Source of the DNA: Bordetella genomosp. 8
Lineage (GTDB): Bacteria; Pseudomonadota; Gammaproteobacteria; Burkholderiales; Burkholderiaceae_B
Assembly (NCBI RefSeq): GCF_002119685.1
Contig: NZ_CP021108.1
Span: 5,828,001 to 5,892,000 of the forward strand
DNA length: 64,000 nt
Direction of reading: 5' to 3'
This document shows positions 16,471 to 25,949 of the stretch, piece after piece (the first letter of the stretch is position 1; the number at the start of each line of letters is the position of its first letter). The translations under genes and the position numbers were made by a program. Below the pieces are notes generated by a model. It was not told the DNA's origin. It did not search any database and saw nothing but the letters and a program-made list of their open reading frames with translations.

Positions 16471-18828
16471 ATGTATCTTCAAGTCCAGCCGCACTTCGAC
16501 ACCTCATTCTGGAGCCCCTACACCCCGCCATCCCGCCAGCTCGAACACGCCGGGGACGGGCCGGTGGACGATGCCGCGCCGATCAGCTATTCGGAAGCGC
16601 TGCATGGCTCGCATGACGCATTCCGCGACGGGCCGGACTTCCCGGCCTACAAGGAGGAAATGCGCGCCTGCCTCGCGTTTCTATCCGACTTCTGCGAACG
16701 GCATCGCTTGCCCGACGCGGCGGGCATCGCGGCGAACCTGGACACCTTCTTTCGCCATCGCTTCGACGACCCGCACTATTTCAGTACCCGCGCCAGCATC
16801 GTGGATTCGCGCGGCAAACAATCGCTGGACGAATTCTGCTGGATGATCCGCCACGACACGATGGACCTGGACGTGAAGAAAGCCGCCATCCGCAACCTGG
16901 CGCTGGGCATCACGGAATGCGCCGACGGCGCGGTGTCGAATCTCGTATCGGCGGCGCGCAAGCTGGCCCTGGCCGCCGGCGGCGTGCGCGGCACGCTCTG
17001 GGAAATCAAGGAGCAGGCCGCGCGCGACACGCTGTTGGGCGCGGTGCAGGAATACTTCGGGCGGCGGCCCGGCTATCACCCCGGCAACGAAATCCACTAC
17101 GTCACCACCGCGTGGAACAGCCTGGCCGGCGGTTATGGATTCGACGCGGACCCCGATGGCACGAGGATGCCCGAGGCGCAGGAATACAAGTTCCTGCATA
17201 TCTGCGTCGACCGTCTCGGCACGGCGTTGACGCCGGACCGGCTTGCCCTGACGCTGGCGGAAACCTGCCTGGCCCGGTTCAACGAATACCTGCCCGCGCA
17301 TCGGGACTCGTCTTGGGTATCCTGGACGCCCACCGTGCAGGATGCCTTCATGGACAAGTTGCGCCAGATCGGCGGCGACTGCGGCCTGACCTGGGAGGAT
17401 GGCGAAAGCCTGGACGCCGACACGCAGACATGGCGGCACCGCGAAAGCGACCTGCGCCTGCGCAGCTTCGTCAGGCTGCAACAACTTGACGATGCCTGCA
17501 CCTACCTGCCGCGCACCGATGCATCGCTGATCGCCCTGGACATACTGCGCACCATGGCGGAACTGCGACTATTGCGAGCGGGCAACCAGCCGAGGAACTA
17601 CGGCGAGTGGATCGAGGCGGACGGCACCCGGGCCGCGCTGTTCGCCTACGGCCAGCTGGCATGGGTCGCGCGCGCCGAAACCAGCGCGGCCTTCGCCGCG
17701 CCGCTATGGAACGCCACTGCCGTGGACATCGAGCTGGCGACCCTGCCCGACCTGATGCGGTGGCGGGACGCAAGGCTGGACGACAGCCATCTCCCGCCCA
17801 GGCCGGCGTTGACGCAGGCCATAGTGAACACCGACACGGCCCATCTGGCGCGAATGCCGATACGCTGGGTGAACGATCCCGACTGCGCCGAACGCTTCCT
17901 GACGCGGCTGGGCGAGCATGGGACGGCGCAATACCTCGATGCCCATGCGCGCACCATAGGCACGTTCACGCCGTACGAACGCGACAGGCTGCTCACCGGC
18001 CTGTTGCGCGCGAACATGCTGCGCTCCATTCCAGCCGTGACCCGGCACTGGTCCGCCAGGCTGGCGGTACGGGTCGATATCGTCCATGACCTGCTGCGCT
18101 CCCACGCCATCCCCGAACTGCGCAACGCCCTGCTGGCCGACGACGCCGCCGCGTCCGTCATGGCGTGGCTTGCGTCGTGGCGCGCATCGGGACTGCTGGA
18201 TTTCGTCGCGCCCAGGATAGGCCGCTTGCTGAACGCCTTGCACATGGGCTCGCCCGTGCTATCCAGCGCCTTGCGCTCCGGCCGCGCCGCGCCGGTGGAG
18301 GCGTTCTTCATGCTGTTGAAGGAACTGCTCAAGGACGCGAACATCCGCGCGCACATCCACCCCGCGCTGCCCAAACTGCTGCGCGCCGTTGACTTCCTTG
18401 GCGCGCCATCGCTTTCCTTCGCCATGGCCAGCGGCCACGCCGCGGCGGTGCAGGCCTATTACGACGGCGTCAGCGGATTGCTCGCCGAGCCGGCCTGGAC
18501 GGCGATCCGGCCCGCCCTGCTGGGAGCACTGCCGGACATGCTGACGGCGACGGCGGAGACGGGCGACTCGGGATTGGCCTACGCCCTGGCGAACGGCCAT
18601 GCCGCGGTCGTCAAGGCCTTCCACGACGTCATCGTCAAATTCCTGGGCGATGCCGGCACGGCGCCCTGGTTGAGCGCACGCCTGCCGGATATGCTCGACG
18701 CGATAGACGGCGACGGCAAGGCGGGCATGATGCTGGCGGTGCAGGGCGGCCATGCGGAAGCCGCGTATGCCTACGTCGCCATACGCTCGGACCCTGTCAT
18801 CCTGCCGCTGCTACCGGCGGATCGGTAG
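16471..18828 (+). CDS. Unrecognised 785-residue protein with four C-terminal helical repeats
   Basis: No family is recognised with confidence. The protein has no signal peptide or membrane segment. The start is set at ATG 16471 (MYLQVQPHFDTSFWSPYTPP), although no good ribosome-binding site precedes it and the reading frame is open further upstream. Residues about 40-560 are helical and rich in Trp, His and acidic residues. Residues 582-785 hold four units of about 52 residues, of the pattern LPxLLxA...GHAxxVxAY. These look ankyrin-like and recall repeats in some type III effectors. Coding bias supports the frame. An effector role is a hypothesis only; no chaperone or secretion genes lie nearby. 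Confidence 0.65.
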   Translation: MYLQVQPHFDTSFWSPYTPPSRQLEHAGDGPVDDAAPISYSEALHGSHDAFRDGPDFPAYKEEMRACLAFLSDFCERHRLPDAAGIAANLDTFFRHRFDDPHYFSTRASIVDSRGKQSLDEFCWMIRHDTMDLDVKKAAIRNLALGITECADGAVSNLVSAARKLALAAGGVRGTLWEIKEQAARDTLLGAVQEYFGRRPGYHPGNEIHYVTTAWNSLAGGYGFDADPDGTRMPEAQEYKFLHICVDRLGTALTPDRLALTLAETCLARFNEYLPAHRDSSWVSWTPTVQDAFMDKLRQIGGDCGLTWEDGESLDADTQTWRHRESDLRLRSFVRLQQLDDACTYLPRTDASLIALDILRTMAELRLLRAGNQPRNYGEWIEADGTRAALFAYGQLAWVARAETSAAFAAPLWNATAVDIELATLPDLMRWRDARLDDSHLPPRPALTQAIVNTDTAHLARMPIRWVNDPDCAERFLTRLGEHGTAQYLDAHARTIGTFTPYERDRLLTGLLRANMLRSIPAVTRHWSARLAVRVDIVHDLLRSHAIPELRNALLADDAAASVMAWLASWRASGLLDFVAPRIGRLLNALHMGSPVLSSALRSGRAAPVEAFFMLLKELLKDANIRAHIHPALPKLLRAVDFLGAPSLSFAMASGHAAAVQAYYDGVSGLLAEPAWTAIRPALLGALPDMLTATAETGDSGLAYALANGHAAVVKAFHDVIVKFLGDAGTAPWLSARLPDMLDAIDGDGKAGMMLAVQGGHAEAAYAYVAIRSDPVILPLLPADR
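18217..18828 (+). repeat. Four degenerate repeats of about 52 codons at the 3' end of the gene
   Basis: Units start near residues 582, 634, 688 and 739. Compare ALRSGRAAPVEAFF, AMASGHAAAVQAYY, ALANGHAAVVKAFH and AVQGGHAEAAYAYV, each preceded by a hydrophobic (L/I)xxLLxA-like helix. The repetition is clear at protein level and degenerate at DNA level, so it is an old structural repeat rather than a recent expansion. Confidence 0.7.
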
Positions 18829-18850
18829 CCGGCGCGCTGTAATCGGTGCG

Positions 18851-19573
<723 letters not shown>

Positions 19574-19620
19574 GACGGTTGTTCTCCTCGTGTCCGGCTG
19601 TTGCGCCACACCTGGCCGGC

Positions 19621-21549
19621 CTAGGCCGTGACCGCGCCGCCCAGATAGGCTTCGACGACGCGGCTGTCGGCCTGCACCTGGGCCGGCTGGCCTTCGGAGA
19701 TCTTCTGGCCGAAGTCCAGCACCGAAACGGTGTCGCAGACGCTCATCACCACGTCCATGTGGTGTTCGATCAGGATCAGCGTGATGCCGTGGTCGCGCAC
19801 CTTGCGGATGATCTGCAGCAGTTCCGCGATGTCCGGGGCGGTCAGGCCCGCGGCCGGCTCATCCAGCAGCAGCAGTTGCGGGTCCAGCGCCAGGGCGCGG
19901 GCGATTTCCAGCAGGCGCTGCTTGCCATAGGGCAGGTTGCGGGCCTCTTCCGCCGCATACGATTCCAGCCCGACGAAGTCCAGGAGGGCCAGCGCACGGG
20001 CGCGCGCGGCGGTTTCCTCACCCTTCCAGCGGGAGGTGTGCAGCGCGATGTTGGTCAGTCCGGTCCGGAAGCTGTGGTGCAGGCCCACCAGCACGTTTTC
20101 CAGGGCGGTCATCTCGCCGAACAGGGCGACGTTCTGGAAGGTGCGGGCGATGCCGGCGCCGGCGATCTGCGCCGGTACCATGCCGGCCAGCGATCGGCCG
20201 TTGAATTCCACGGTGCCGCCGGTGGGTACGTAGATGCCGGTCAGCACGTTCATCATCGTGCTCTTGCCTGAACCATTGGGGCCGATCAGGCCGTGGATGG
20301 TGCCACGCCGCACCACCAGGTCGACCTGGTTCAGGGCCTTGAGCCCGCCGAACTGCATCACCACGCCCTTGGCGTTGAGCAGGACGTCGCCGCCGTCCGC
20401 GCCCGCGGCTCGCGGCACGGCCTCGATGCGATGCGCCAGCTCCGTGCTGACCGCCAGGGCCTTGCGGCCGGTCTGGAAGAACAGGTTGCGCACGAAGCCG
20501 ACGATGCCGTCGGGCAGGTAATACACCACGAACAGGATCATGGCCCCGAAGATGGTCAGGCGCCAGTCGGTCAAGGCCTCGACCCAGAAGGAAAACACCG
20601 CGAGCAGGATGGTGCCGGCCACGGGCACCGCCAGCCGATTCGGCGTCGCGCGCCCCTTGGCGATGGCGATCGCCGCGCCCACCGCCATCAGGATGGCCAG
20701 CGTCAGCGCGATCGCGCGGAAGGTGCCGATGTCGTCCAGCATCTTGGGCAGCAATACGACGATCGCGGCGCCCAGCAGCGCGCCGATCCGCGATTTGCGC
20801 CCGCCCATGATGATGGCCAGCAGGAACAGGATGGTGAGTTCGAAGTTGTAGGTGTTGGGCGAGATGTACTGCTCCGAATACGAGTACAACGCGCCCGCCA
20901 GTCCGGCGAAGCCGGCGCTGATCACGAAGGCCACGACCTTGTAGCGGTAGACGGATACGCCCATGCAGTCGGCGGCGATGGGGCTGTCGCGCAGGGCTTC
21001 GAAGGTGCGGCCGATGTGCGATTTCAGGATGCGGTGCACGACCAGCAGCGCCAGCACCAGCAGCACCGCCACCAGCCAGAAGTATTCGGCCTTGGTCAGT
21101 ACATGGCCGTTGAAGGACGGCTTGTTGATCTTGATGCCCAGCGGCCCTTCGGTCAGGAAGGTCATTTCGTTGATCAGGATCTGGATGATGGTGCCGAAGG
21201 CCAGCGTGACCATGGCCAGGTAGGGGCCGGTCACCCGCAGCGCGGGCAAGGCCAGCACCGCGCCGAACAGGGCGGCGATCAGGATGGCGGCCGGCAGGAT
21301 GATGCCGATGGGCATTTGCAGGTGAAACACCAGCACGCCCGCGACATACGAGCCGATGCCGAACAGGCCGGCGTGGCCCAGCGATACCTGCCCGGTATAG
21401 CCCACCACGATATCCAGCCCGAAGAGCAGGATGGCGTAGATCATGATGGTTTCGATCAGGTGCAGGTAATACGGATTCGTCACGGCCAGCGGCAGCCCCG
21501 CCAGCGCGGCGATGCCCACTATCGAAGCGATGAACGTCAGGGATTTCAT
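19621..21549 (-). CDS. Fused LivM permease and LivG ATPase of a branched-chain amino-acid transporter
   Basis: One 642-residue chain joins two normally separate subunits. Residues 1 to about 320 are a LivM-type permease (LDIVVGYTGQVSLGHAGLFG; EALRDSPIAADCMGV). A hydrophobic stretch and linker follow to about 385. Then comes a LivG-type ATPase with Walker A GPNGSGKST, signature region PYGKQRLLEIARALAL, Walker B LLLLDEPAAGL and VLIEHHMDVVMSVCD-like switch (LILIEHHMDVVMSV). The fusion fixes permease-ATPase stoichiometry. It follows livH by 31 bases. Such fusions are known in betaproteobacteria, and the frame is continuous, so this is not an assembly artefact. Confidence 0.94.
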   Translation of the reverse strand: MKSLTFIASIVGIAALAGLPLAVTNPYYLHLIETIMIYAILLFGLDIVVGYTGQVSLGHAGLFGIGSYVAGVLVFHLQMPIGIILPAAILIAALFGAVLALPALRVTGPYLAMVTLAFGTIIQILINEMTFLTEGPLGIKINKPSFNGHVLTKAEYFWLVAVLLVLALLVVHRILKSHIGRTFEALRDSPIAADCMGVSVYRYKVVAFVISAGFAGLAGALYSYSEQYISPNTYNFELTILFLLAIIMGGRKSRIGALLGAAIVVLLPKMLDDIGTFRAIALTLAILMAVGAAIAIAKGRATPNRLAVPVAGTILLAVFSFWVEALTDWRLTIFGAMILFVVYYLPDGIVGFVRNLFFQTGRKALAVSTELAHRIEAVPRAAGADGGDVLLNAKGVVMQFGGLKALNQVDLVVRRGTIHGLIGPNGSGKSTMMNVLTGIYVPTGGTVEFNGRSLAGMVPAQIAGAGIARTFQNVALFGEMTALENVLVGLHHSFRTGLTNIALHTSRWKGEETAARARALALLDFVGLESYAAEEARNLPYGKQRLLEIARALALDPQLLLLDEPAAGLTAPDIAELLQIIRKVRDHGITLILIEHHMDVVMSVCDTVSVLDFGQKISEGQPAQVQADSRVVEAYLGGAVTA

Positions 21550-21580
21550 ATCGGTTCCAGTGCGCTGTGGCGGGTCTCGT

Positions 21581-22453
21581 CTAGACTTTTTTTATCGCGG
21601 TCTTGCCGAACAGTCCGGCGGGCTTCACGGCCAGTACGAGCAGCAGCAACACCAGCCCGGGCACGTCCTTGTAGCCGGTCGAGATATAAAAGCCGGTGGT
21701 CGTTTCCGCGATGCCCAGGATCAGCCCGCCGACGATGACGCCGGTGCCGCTGGACAGGCCGCCGATGATGGCGACGGCGAAGGCCTTCAGCCCCAGCACC
21801 GCGCCCATGGTCGCGCCCGTCAAGGTGAGCGGCGCGATCAGCACGCCGGCGAACGCCGCCGTCAGCGATGACAGCGCATAGGACAAGGTGATGACCAGGT
21901 TGGTATTGATGCCCATCAGGCCCGCCGCGGCGCGGTCGGCCGACGTCGCTACGAAGGCCTTGCCGTAGATGGACCTGCGATTGAACAGCTCCACCAGCAG
22001 CATCATCGCCAGCGCGCCCACCACGACCAGCAGCTCCATGGGCAGCACGTTGGCCCCCGCCAGCTGGATCGGCGACATCGGCAGCGGCGATGGAAACGGC
22101 AGGTCGTCGCGACCCCATACGTTTTCCGCGACATTGCGAAAGATGATGCCCAGCGCGATGGTTGCCATGATCCAGCCGAACTCCGAGCGCGTCTTGATGG
22201 CCGGCCGCACGCCGACCCGTTCCACCAGCGCGCCCTGCAGGAAGCCGAACAGGCAGACCAGCGGAATCATGACCCAGTAGTTCACGCCCTGCCCCACCAG
22301 GGACAGGCCCACCAGCGCCCCCAGCATCAGCGCTTCGCCCTGGCCGAAGTTCAGCGTGCCCGATGTGGCGAAGGTCAGCTGGTAGCCGAACGCGATCACC
22401 GCGTAGATCATGCCCAGCGCGATGCCGCTATAGATAAGCTGTAGAAGAATCAT
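21581..22453 (-). CDS. livH: Branched-chain amino-acid ABC transporter permease LivH
   Basis: A 290-residue inner-membrane permease with about eight hydrophobic helices. MILLQLIYSGIALGMIYAVIAFGYQLTFATSGTLNFGQGEAL is condensed in the LivH opening (YSGIALGMIYAVIAFGY; TLNFGQGEALM). AFVATSADRAAAGLMGINTN is the coupling loop, and GGLSSGTGVIVGGLILGIAE closes the permease fold. It sits between livK and the fused livMG gene in the same direction. The substrate is likely a branched-chain or related amino acid. Confidence 0.93.
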   Translation of the reverse strand: MILLQLIYSGIALGMIYAVIAFGYQLTFATSGTLNFGQGEALMLGALVGLSLVGQGVNYWVMIPLVCLFGFLQGALVERVGVRPAIKTRSEFGWIMATIALGIIFRNVAENVWGRDDLPFPSPLPMSPIQLAGANVLPMELLVVVGALAMMLLVELFNRRSIYGKAFVATSADRAAAGLMGINTNLVITLSYALSSLTAAFAGVLIAPLTLTGATMGAVLGLKAFAVAIIGGLSSGTGVIVGGLILGIAETTTGFYISTGYKDVPGLVLLLLVLAVKPAGLFGKTAIKKV

Positions 22454-22538
22454 GGGACATCCACGTCAAGGAACCGCCGCGCCGCGCCCAGAGGGCGCGG
22501 GCGGCAGCGGGAGTTACCGCGGGATGGCTCGCGCGGGG

Positions 22539-23768
22539 CTACTTCGCCTGCGCCGACGCGACCTTGGCGCTGGTGTCCTTCTTGCGCGGCTGCGCCGTGG
22601 CCTTGATGTCGTCCGGATAGGCATAGACCACGCGGCCGTCCTTCACCTCGCCGAACACCACCAGGTTGGCCGTGATGGCGTCGTGGTCGTCGTGCGTGAA
22701 CGGATGGTCGTAGGTCATGACCACGCCTTCCACGGGCGTCTGCAGGTTTTCCAGGGCCGCGCGGATCTTCGGTCCTTCGGTGGAATTGGCCTGCTTGATG
22801 GCCGCCGCCAGCAGATAGATGGAGTCATAGCCCTGGGCCGCCGACACGGGTGAATCGATGCGGTTGTTCTTGGGCTTGAACTTGGCCAGGTAGGCGTCGA
22901 TAAAGGCCTTGCGCTTGGGCGTATTGGGTTCCTGGATGAAGGTCTGCGGCATGCGCGCGCCCGAGCCGTTGGGTCCGGCGTTGTCGATATAGTTGGCCAT
23001 CGACAGCGTCCAGCTGCCTATCATGGGCACCTTCCAGCCCAGCTTGGCCATGCCGTTGGCGATCTGCGCCAGTTCCGGGCCGATGCCGTAGGTCAGGATC
23101 GCCTCGGCGCCGGCCTGCTTGGACTTCAGCAGCTGCGCCGTCATGTCGACGTCCTTGATGTTGAATTTTTCCACGGCGACCGCCTTGACCCCCTTGGCCG
23201 CCAGCGCCTTTTCCAGGTCCTCGCGGCCGAGCTGGCCGTAGTTGGTGGAGTCGGCCAGGATCGCCACCTTCTTGTAGCCGTCCCGCACCACCGCTTCTTC
23301 CACGATCATGGGCGCCTGGATGCTGTCGTGCGCGGCATTGCGGAACACATAGTTGTCGGCATCGGTGAACTGGTGGGTGATCACGCTGCCGGTGGCCACG
23401 TTGTTGAAGACGGGGATCTTGGCGTCCTGGTAGAAACGCTGCGACGCCAGCGCCACGCCGGTGTTGATGAAGCCAACCGTGGCGACCACCTGTTCCTTGT
23501 TGATCAATTCCTGGGCGATCTGCACGCCGCGCTCGTTCTTGGCTTCGTCGTCGCGTTCGATCAGCACCAGCTGCCGGCCGAGCACGCCGCCGTTCTTGTT
23601 GATTTCCTCCGCCGCCAGCCGCACGCCGTCTCGCATGCTGACGCCCATAGAGGAAGAACCGCCGGTATAAGGACCGGAAACGCCGATCTTGATGGGGTCC
23701 GCGGCATAGGCGCCGCCGGCCAGTGCAATTGCGAGGGTTCCTACCAGCAGTTTTAAACGATGATTCAT
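22539..23768 (-). CDS. livK: Branched-chain amino-acid ABC transporter binding protein LivK-type
   Basis: A 409-residue periplasmic type-1 binding protein. The start ATG 23768 (MNHRLKLLVGTLAIALAGGA) gives a standard Sec signal with cleavage after AYA, and GGAGACAACG precedes it. The mature N-terminus DPIKIGVSGPYTGGSSSMG and EEINKNGGVLGRQLVLIERDD are LivK hallmarks. A Lys/Ala-rich tail (TAQPRKKDTSAKVASAQAK) is extra. It is the first gene of the second Liv operon, so its mRNA leader from the 23.8-24.3 kb region would carry the control. Confidence 0.92.
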   Translation of the reverse strand: MNHRLKLLVGTLAIALAGGAYAADPIKIGVSGPYTGGSSSMGVSMRDGVRLAAEEINKNGGVLGRQLVLIERDDEAKNERGVQIAQELINKEQVVATVGFINTGVALASQRFYQDAKIPVFNNVATGSVITHQFTDADNYVFRNAAHDSIQAPMIVEEAVVRDGYKKVAILADSTNYGQLGREDLEKALAAKGVKAVAVEKFNIKDVDMTAQLLKSKQAGAEAILTYGIGPELAQIANGMAKLGWKVPMIGSWTLSMANYIDNAGPNGSGARMPQTFIQEPNTPKRKAFIDAYLAKFKPKNNRIDSPVSAAQGYDSIYLLAAAIKQANSTEGPKIRAALENLQTPVEGVVMTYDHPFTHDDHDAITANLVVFGEVKDGRVVYAYPDDIKATAQPRKKDTSAKVASAQAK

Positions 23769-23823
23769 CGTTGTCTCCGTTGTCGATATCGATGCTGCGT
23801 TGGAAAACCGTTCTGTCGTGCGA

Positions 23824-24006
23824 TCAGATGGGTGCGGTGGCGTGCCTCCTGACGGACGCGCCGGCGCGCGCTGCCGCGTCCATGCGCGGCAGGGGTGCGA
23901 CGAAGCTGGGGAAAAGTGACAAACGCGGGACGCAGAAGTCAAAAGGCGGCGGCGTCGCGGCGGTGGCGACACCCATGTGATCGAATTCCGCGGCGGCGGA
24001 AACCAT
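23824..24006 (-). CDS. Possible 60-codon small ORF upstream of livK
   Basis: A short frame begins MVSAAAEFDHMGVATAATP and ends 55 bases before livK. Its only real support is a good ribosome-binding site, AGGAGA six to eight bases before the ATG (complement of 24006-24020). The composition is Pro/Ala-rich and resembles nothing known. It lacks the Leu/Ile/Val run of a classical attenuator leader peptide. It could be a leader ORF, or chance. Confidence 0.25.
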   Translation of the reverse strand: MVSAAAEFDHMGVATAATPPPFDFCVPRLSLFPSFVAPLPRMDAAARAGASVRRHATAPI

Positions 24007-24317
24007 GCCTTTCTCCTAGGTCTTCTTGTGTACGGCACGGTGGCGTGCTCGGCCTGTCCATGCCACGCGGCGCGTATATGCACGGCCGCTGTCTCCTCGT
24101 GTTCCATGATAGTGAGCGCGCGGCGTGGGTCAATGCTGCTTTCATTAGGGATTGCCCGCGCGCCGAAAGTTTCGCGTAAGTTCCACTGCGTTGTTGACGC
24201 GCAAGCGGTGGTCACGATGGCCTTATGCCGTGGCTTGCCGGGTACTGGACGACACGGCGTAGCAAGCGAAACTGTCGACAAAGCGAAGCCGGCTTCGTCC
24301 GGCTATCGGTGCGCGTC
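24007..24317. other. Intergenic stretch without a recognisable gene
   Basis: About 310 bases between the livK leader region and the LysE-type exporter gene. The reading frames here show no family similarity. The stretch probably contains the promoter of the livK operon and the 3' end of the exporter transcript. No convincing terminator hairpin, tRNA or repeat was seen. Confidence 0.5.
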
Positions 24318-24935
24318 CTACAGCACGCGCGCGAGCAGCCGGCACGCGAGCGCGGCCATGACGATGGCCATGCCGCCATCCAGCAGGCGCCAGGCGAGCG
24401 GATCGCGAAACAGCGGCCGCAGCAGCCGCGCACCGCCGCCCAGGGCCAGCAGCCATAGCAGGCTGGCGGTCATGGCTCCCGCGCCATAGGCCGCGGCGTT
24501 GTGGCCGAAACCCTGGGCCAGCGAGCCGACCAGGATGACGTCCATCCAGAAATGCGGATTGATCACGGTAAAGCCCAGCGCGCCCAGCATGGCGGCGCGC
24601 CGGGTTCCGGCGGCCTGCCGCGCGGGCGCGAGCGCGCTGCCGGCGGACCAGGCGCGCCGCGCCGCGCGCGCCGCATACAGGGCCAGGAAGACGGCGCCCG
24701 ACCAGGCCACCGCCGGCATGATCCAGGGCGCGTGGCTCGACAGCGTGCGCCAGGCCATCACGCTGAGCGCGATGCAAAGCGCGTCGGCGGCGGCGCACAC
24801 CGCCAGCACGCTGCCGATGTGGGCGCGCTGCAGGCCTTGCCGCAGGATGAAGGCGCTTTGCGCACCCACGGCAGCGAACAGGCCCAGGCCGGTGCCCAGC
24901 CCGGATAGCCAGGGAAGAAAAATGGAAGCGTTCAT
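24318..24935 (-). CDS. LysE/ArgO-family amino-acid exporter
   Basis: A 205-residue inner-membrane exporter with six hydrophobic helices. The opening GLGTGLGLFAAVGAQSAFILRQGLQ is the LysE/ArgO signature, and FTVINPHFWMDVILVGSLA matches the conserved Asn-Pro motif. It would expel lysine, arginine or a toxic analogue. The start is set at ATG 24935 (MNASIFLPW); ATG 24947 would add four residues. It is read divergently from an ArgP-like regulator, the classic arrangement for argO or lysE with their LysR activator. Confidence 0.92.
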   Translation of the reverse strand: MNASIFLPWLSGLGTGLGLFAAVGAQSAFILRQGLQRAHIGSVLAVCAAADALCIALSVMAWRTLSSHAPWIMPAVAWSGAVFLALYAARAARRAWSAGSALAPARQAAGTRRAAMLGALGFTVINPHFWMDVILVGSLAQGFGHNAAAYGAGAMTASLLWLLALGGGARLLRPLFRDPLAWRLLDGGMAIVMAALACRLLARVL

Positions 24936-24975
24936 GATGGCGGCCATTCTGGCTTGCCGCGTTCATGAAGAACAG

Positions 24976-24999
24976 CTAAATTTCCTAACGCATATTTAG
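24976..24999. promoter_or_regulatory. LysR-type operator between the exporter and ArgP-like genes
   Basis: CTAAAT (24976-24981) and ATTTAG (24994-24999) form a perfect 6-base inverted repeat with a 12-base gap. It lies in an unusually AT-rich patch of the 78-base divergent gap. The position and T...A dyad fit a LysR-family binding site controlling both genes. It also overlaps the likely promoters. The assignment is by pattern only. Confidence 0.5.
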
Positions 25000-25013
25000 T
25001 GGCGCTAATGACG

Positions 25014-25916
25014 ATGAATCTGGATCATGCTCAGCTGCGTGCCCTGGCCGCCGTGGTGCGCGAAGGCAGCTTCGAGCGCGCCGCGGCGGCCCTGCACGTG
25101 ACGCCGTCGGCCGTCTCCCAGCGCATCAAGGCGCTGGAGGACCGGGTCGGCCGCCTGCTGGTGCAACGGACGACGCCGACGACGGCAACGCCGGATGGGC
25201 GGATCCTCGTCCAGTTGGCGGAGCAGGCGACGCTGCTGGAGCACGACGCCTTGAACCGGCTGGGCGTGGCCGAAGACGCACCGCAGGCCACCCTGCCGGT
25301 CGCGGTCAACCACGACAGCCTGGAAACCTGGTTCATGGACGCCGCGTTGGACTTCGCCGCCCGCACGCGCGCCACGCTGGACCTGCGGGCGGAGGACCAG
25401 GACCACACCGCCGAGCTCCTGCGCGGCGGCGCGGTGATGGGCGCGGTCACCACGCTGGCCGAGCCGGTGCAGGGCTGCCGCCTGCATGCGCTGGGCAGCA
25501 TGCGCTACGCGGCCACGTGCAGCCCCGACTTCCACAGGCGTCACTTCGCCGACGGCGTCGACGCGCGTTCGCTCAGCCAGGCGCCGGTGCTGGTCTACAA
25601 CCGCAAGGACGCGCTGCAGGGGCGCTTCGCCCGACGCATCCTGCGCGGCGCGGCCTGGCAACCGCCAGTGTGGTGGCTGCCTTCGGCGCGCGCCTTCGTG
25701 CGCGCCTCGCTGGCGGGATTGGGATGGACCATGAACCCCTTGGCGCTGGTGCAGGCGGACCTGGATGCCGGCCGGCTGGTGCTGCTGCGGGCGCGTGCCT
25801 TCGAAGACACTCCGCTGTACTGGCAGCATTGGCGGGTGGAGTCCGACACCATGGCGGCGTTGACGGACGCCGTGCTGGGGGCGGCGCGGGGCCTGATACG
25901 CCGGCGCGGGGGCTGA
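25014..25916 (+). CDS. argP: LysR-family regulator of the ArgP/LysG group
   Basis: A 300-residue LysR regulator. The N-terminal helix-turn-helix FERAAAALHVTPSAVSQRIKALEDRVG and opening MNLDHAQLRALAAVVREGS are condensed here in the ArgP form (RAAAALHVTPSAVSQRIKAL). The effector domain carries GAVTTLAEPVQGCRLHALG and FVRASLAGLGWTMNPL, both typical of ArgP/LysG. It senses basic amino acids and activates the divergent exporter. ATG 25014 is preferred because it aligns with known ArgP starts; ATG 25008 and a GTG at 24999 are in frame. Confidence 0.88.
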   Translation: MNLDHAQLRALAAVVREGSFERAAAALHVTPSAVSQRIKALEDRVGRLLVQRTTPTTATPDGRILVQLAEQATLLEHDALNRLGVAEDAPQATLPVAVNHDSLETWFMDAALDFAARTRATLDLRAEDQDHTAELLRGGAVMGAVTTLAEPVQGCRLHALGSMRYAATCSPDFHRRHFADGVDARSLSQAPVLVYNRKDALQGRFARRILRGAAWQPPVWWLPSARAFVRASLAGLGWTMNPLALVQADLDAGRLVLLRARAFEDTPLYWQHWRVESDTMAALTDAVLGAARGLIRRRGG

Positions 25917-25949
25917 GTAAACTAGGCCCACCATCCTTGGAGACTACCT

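Noticed and set aside
18217..18828. Repeats considered as a CRISPR or DNA-level satellite
   Set aside because: Repetition is at protein level with degenerate DNA and no spacers; there are no cas genes.
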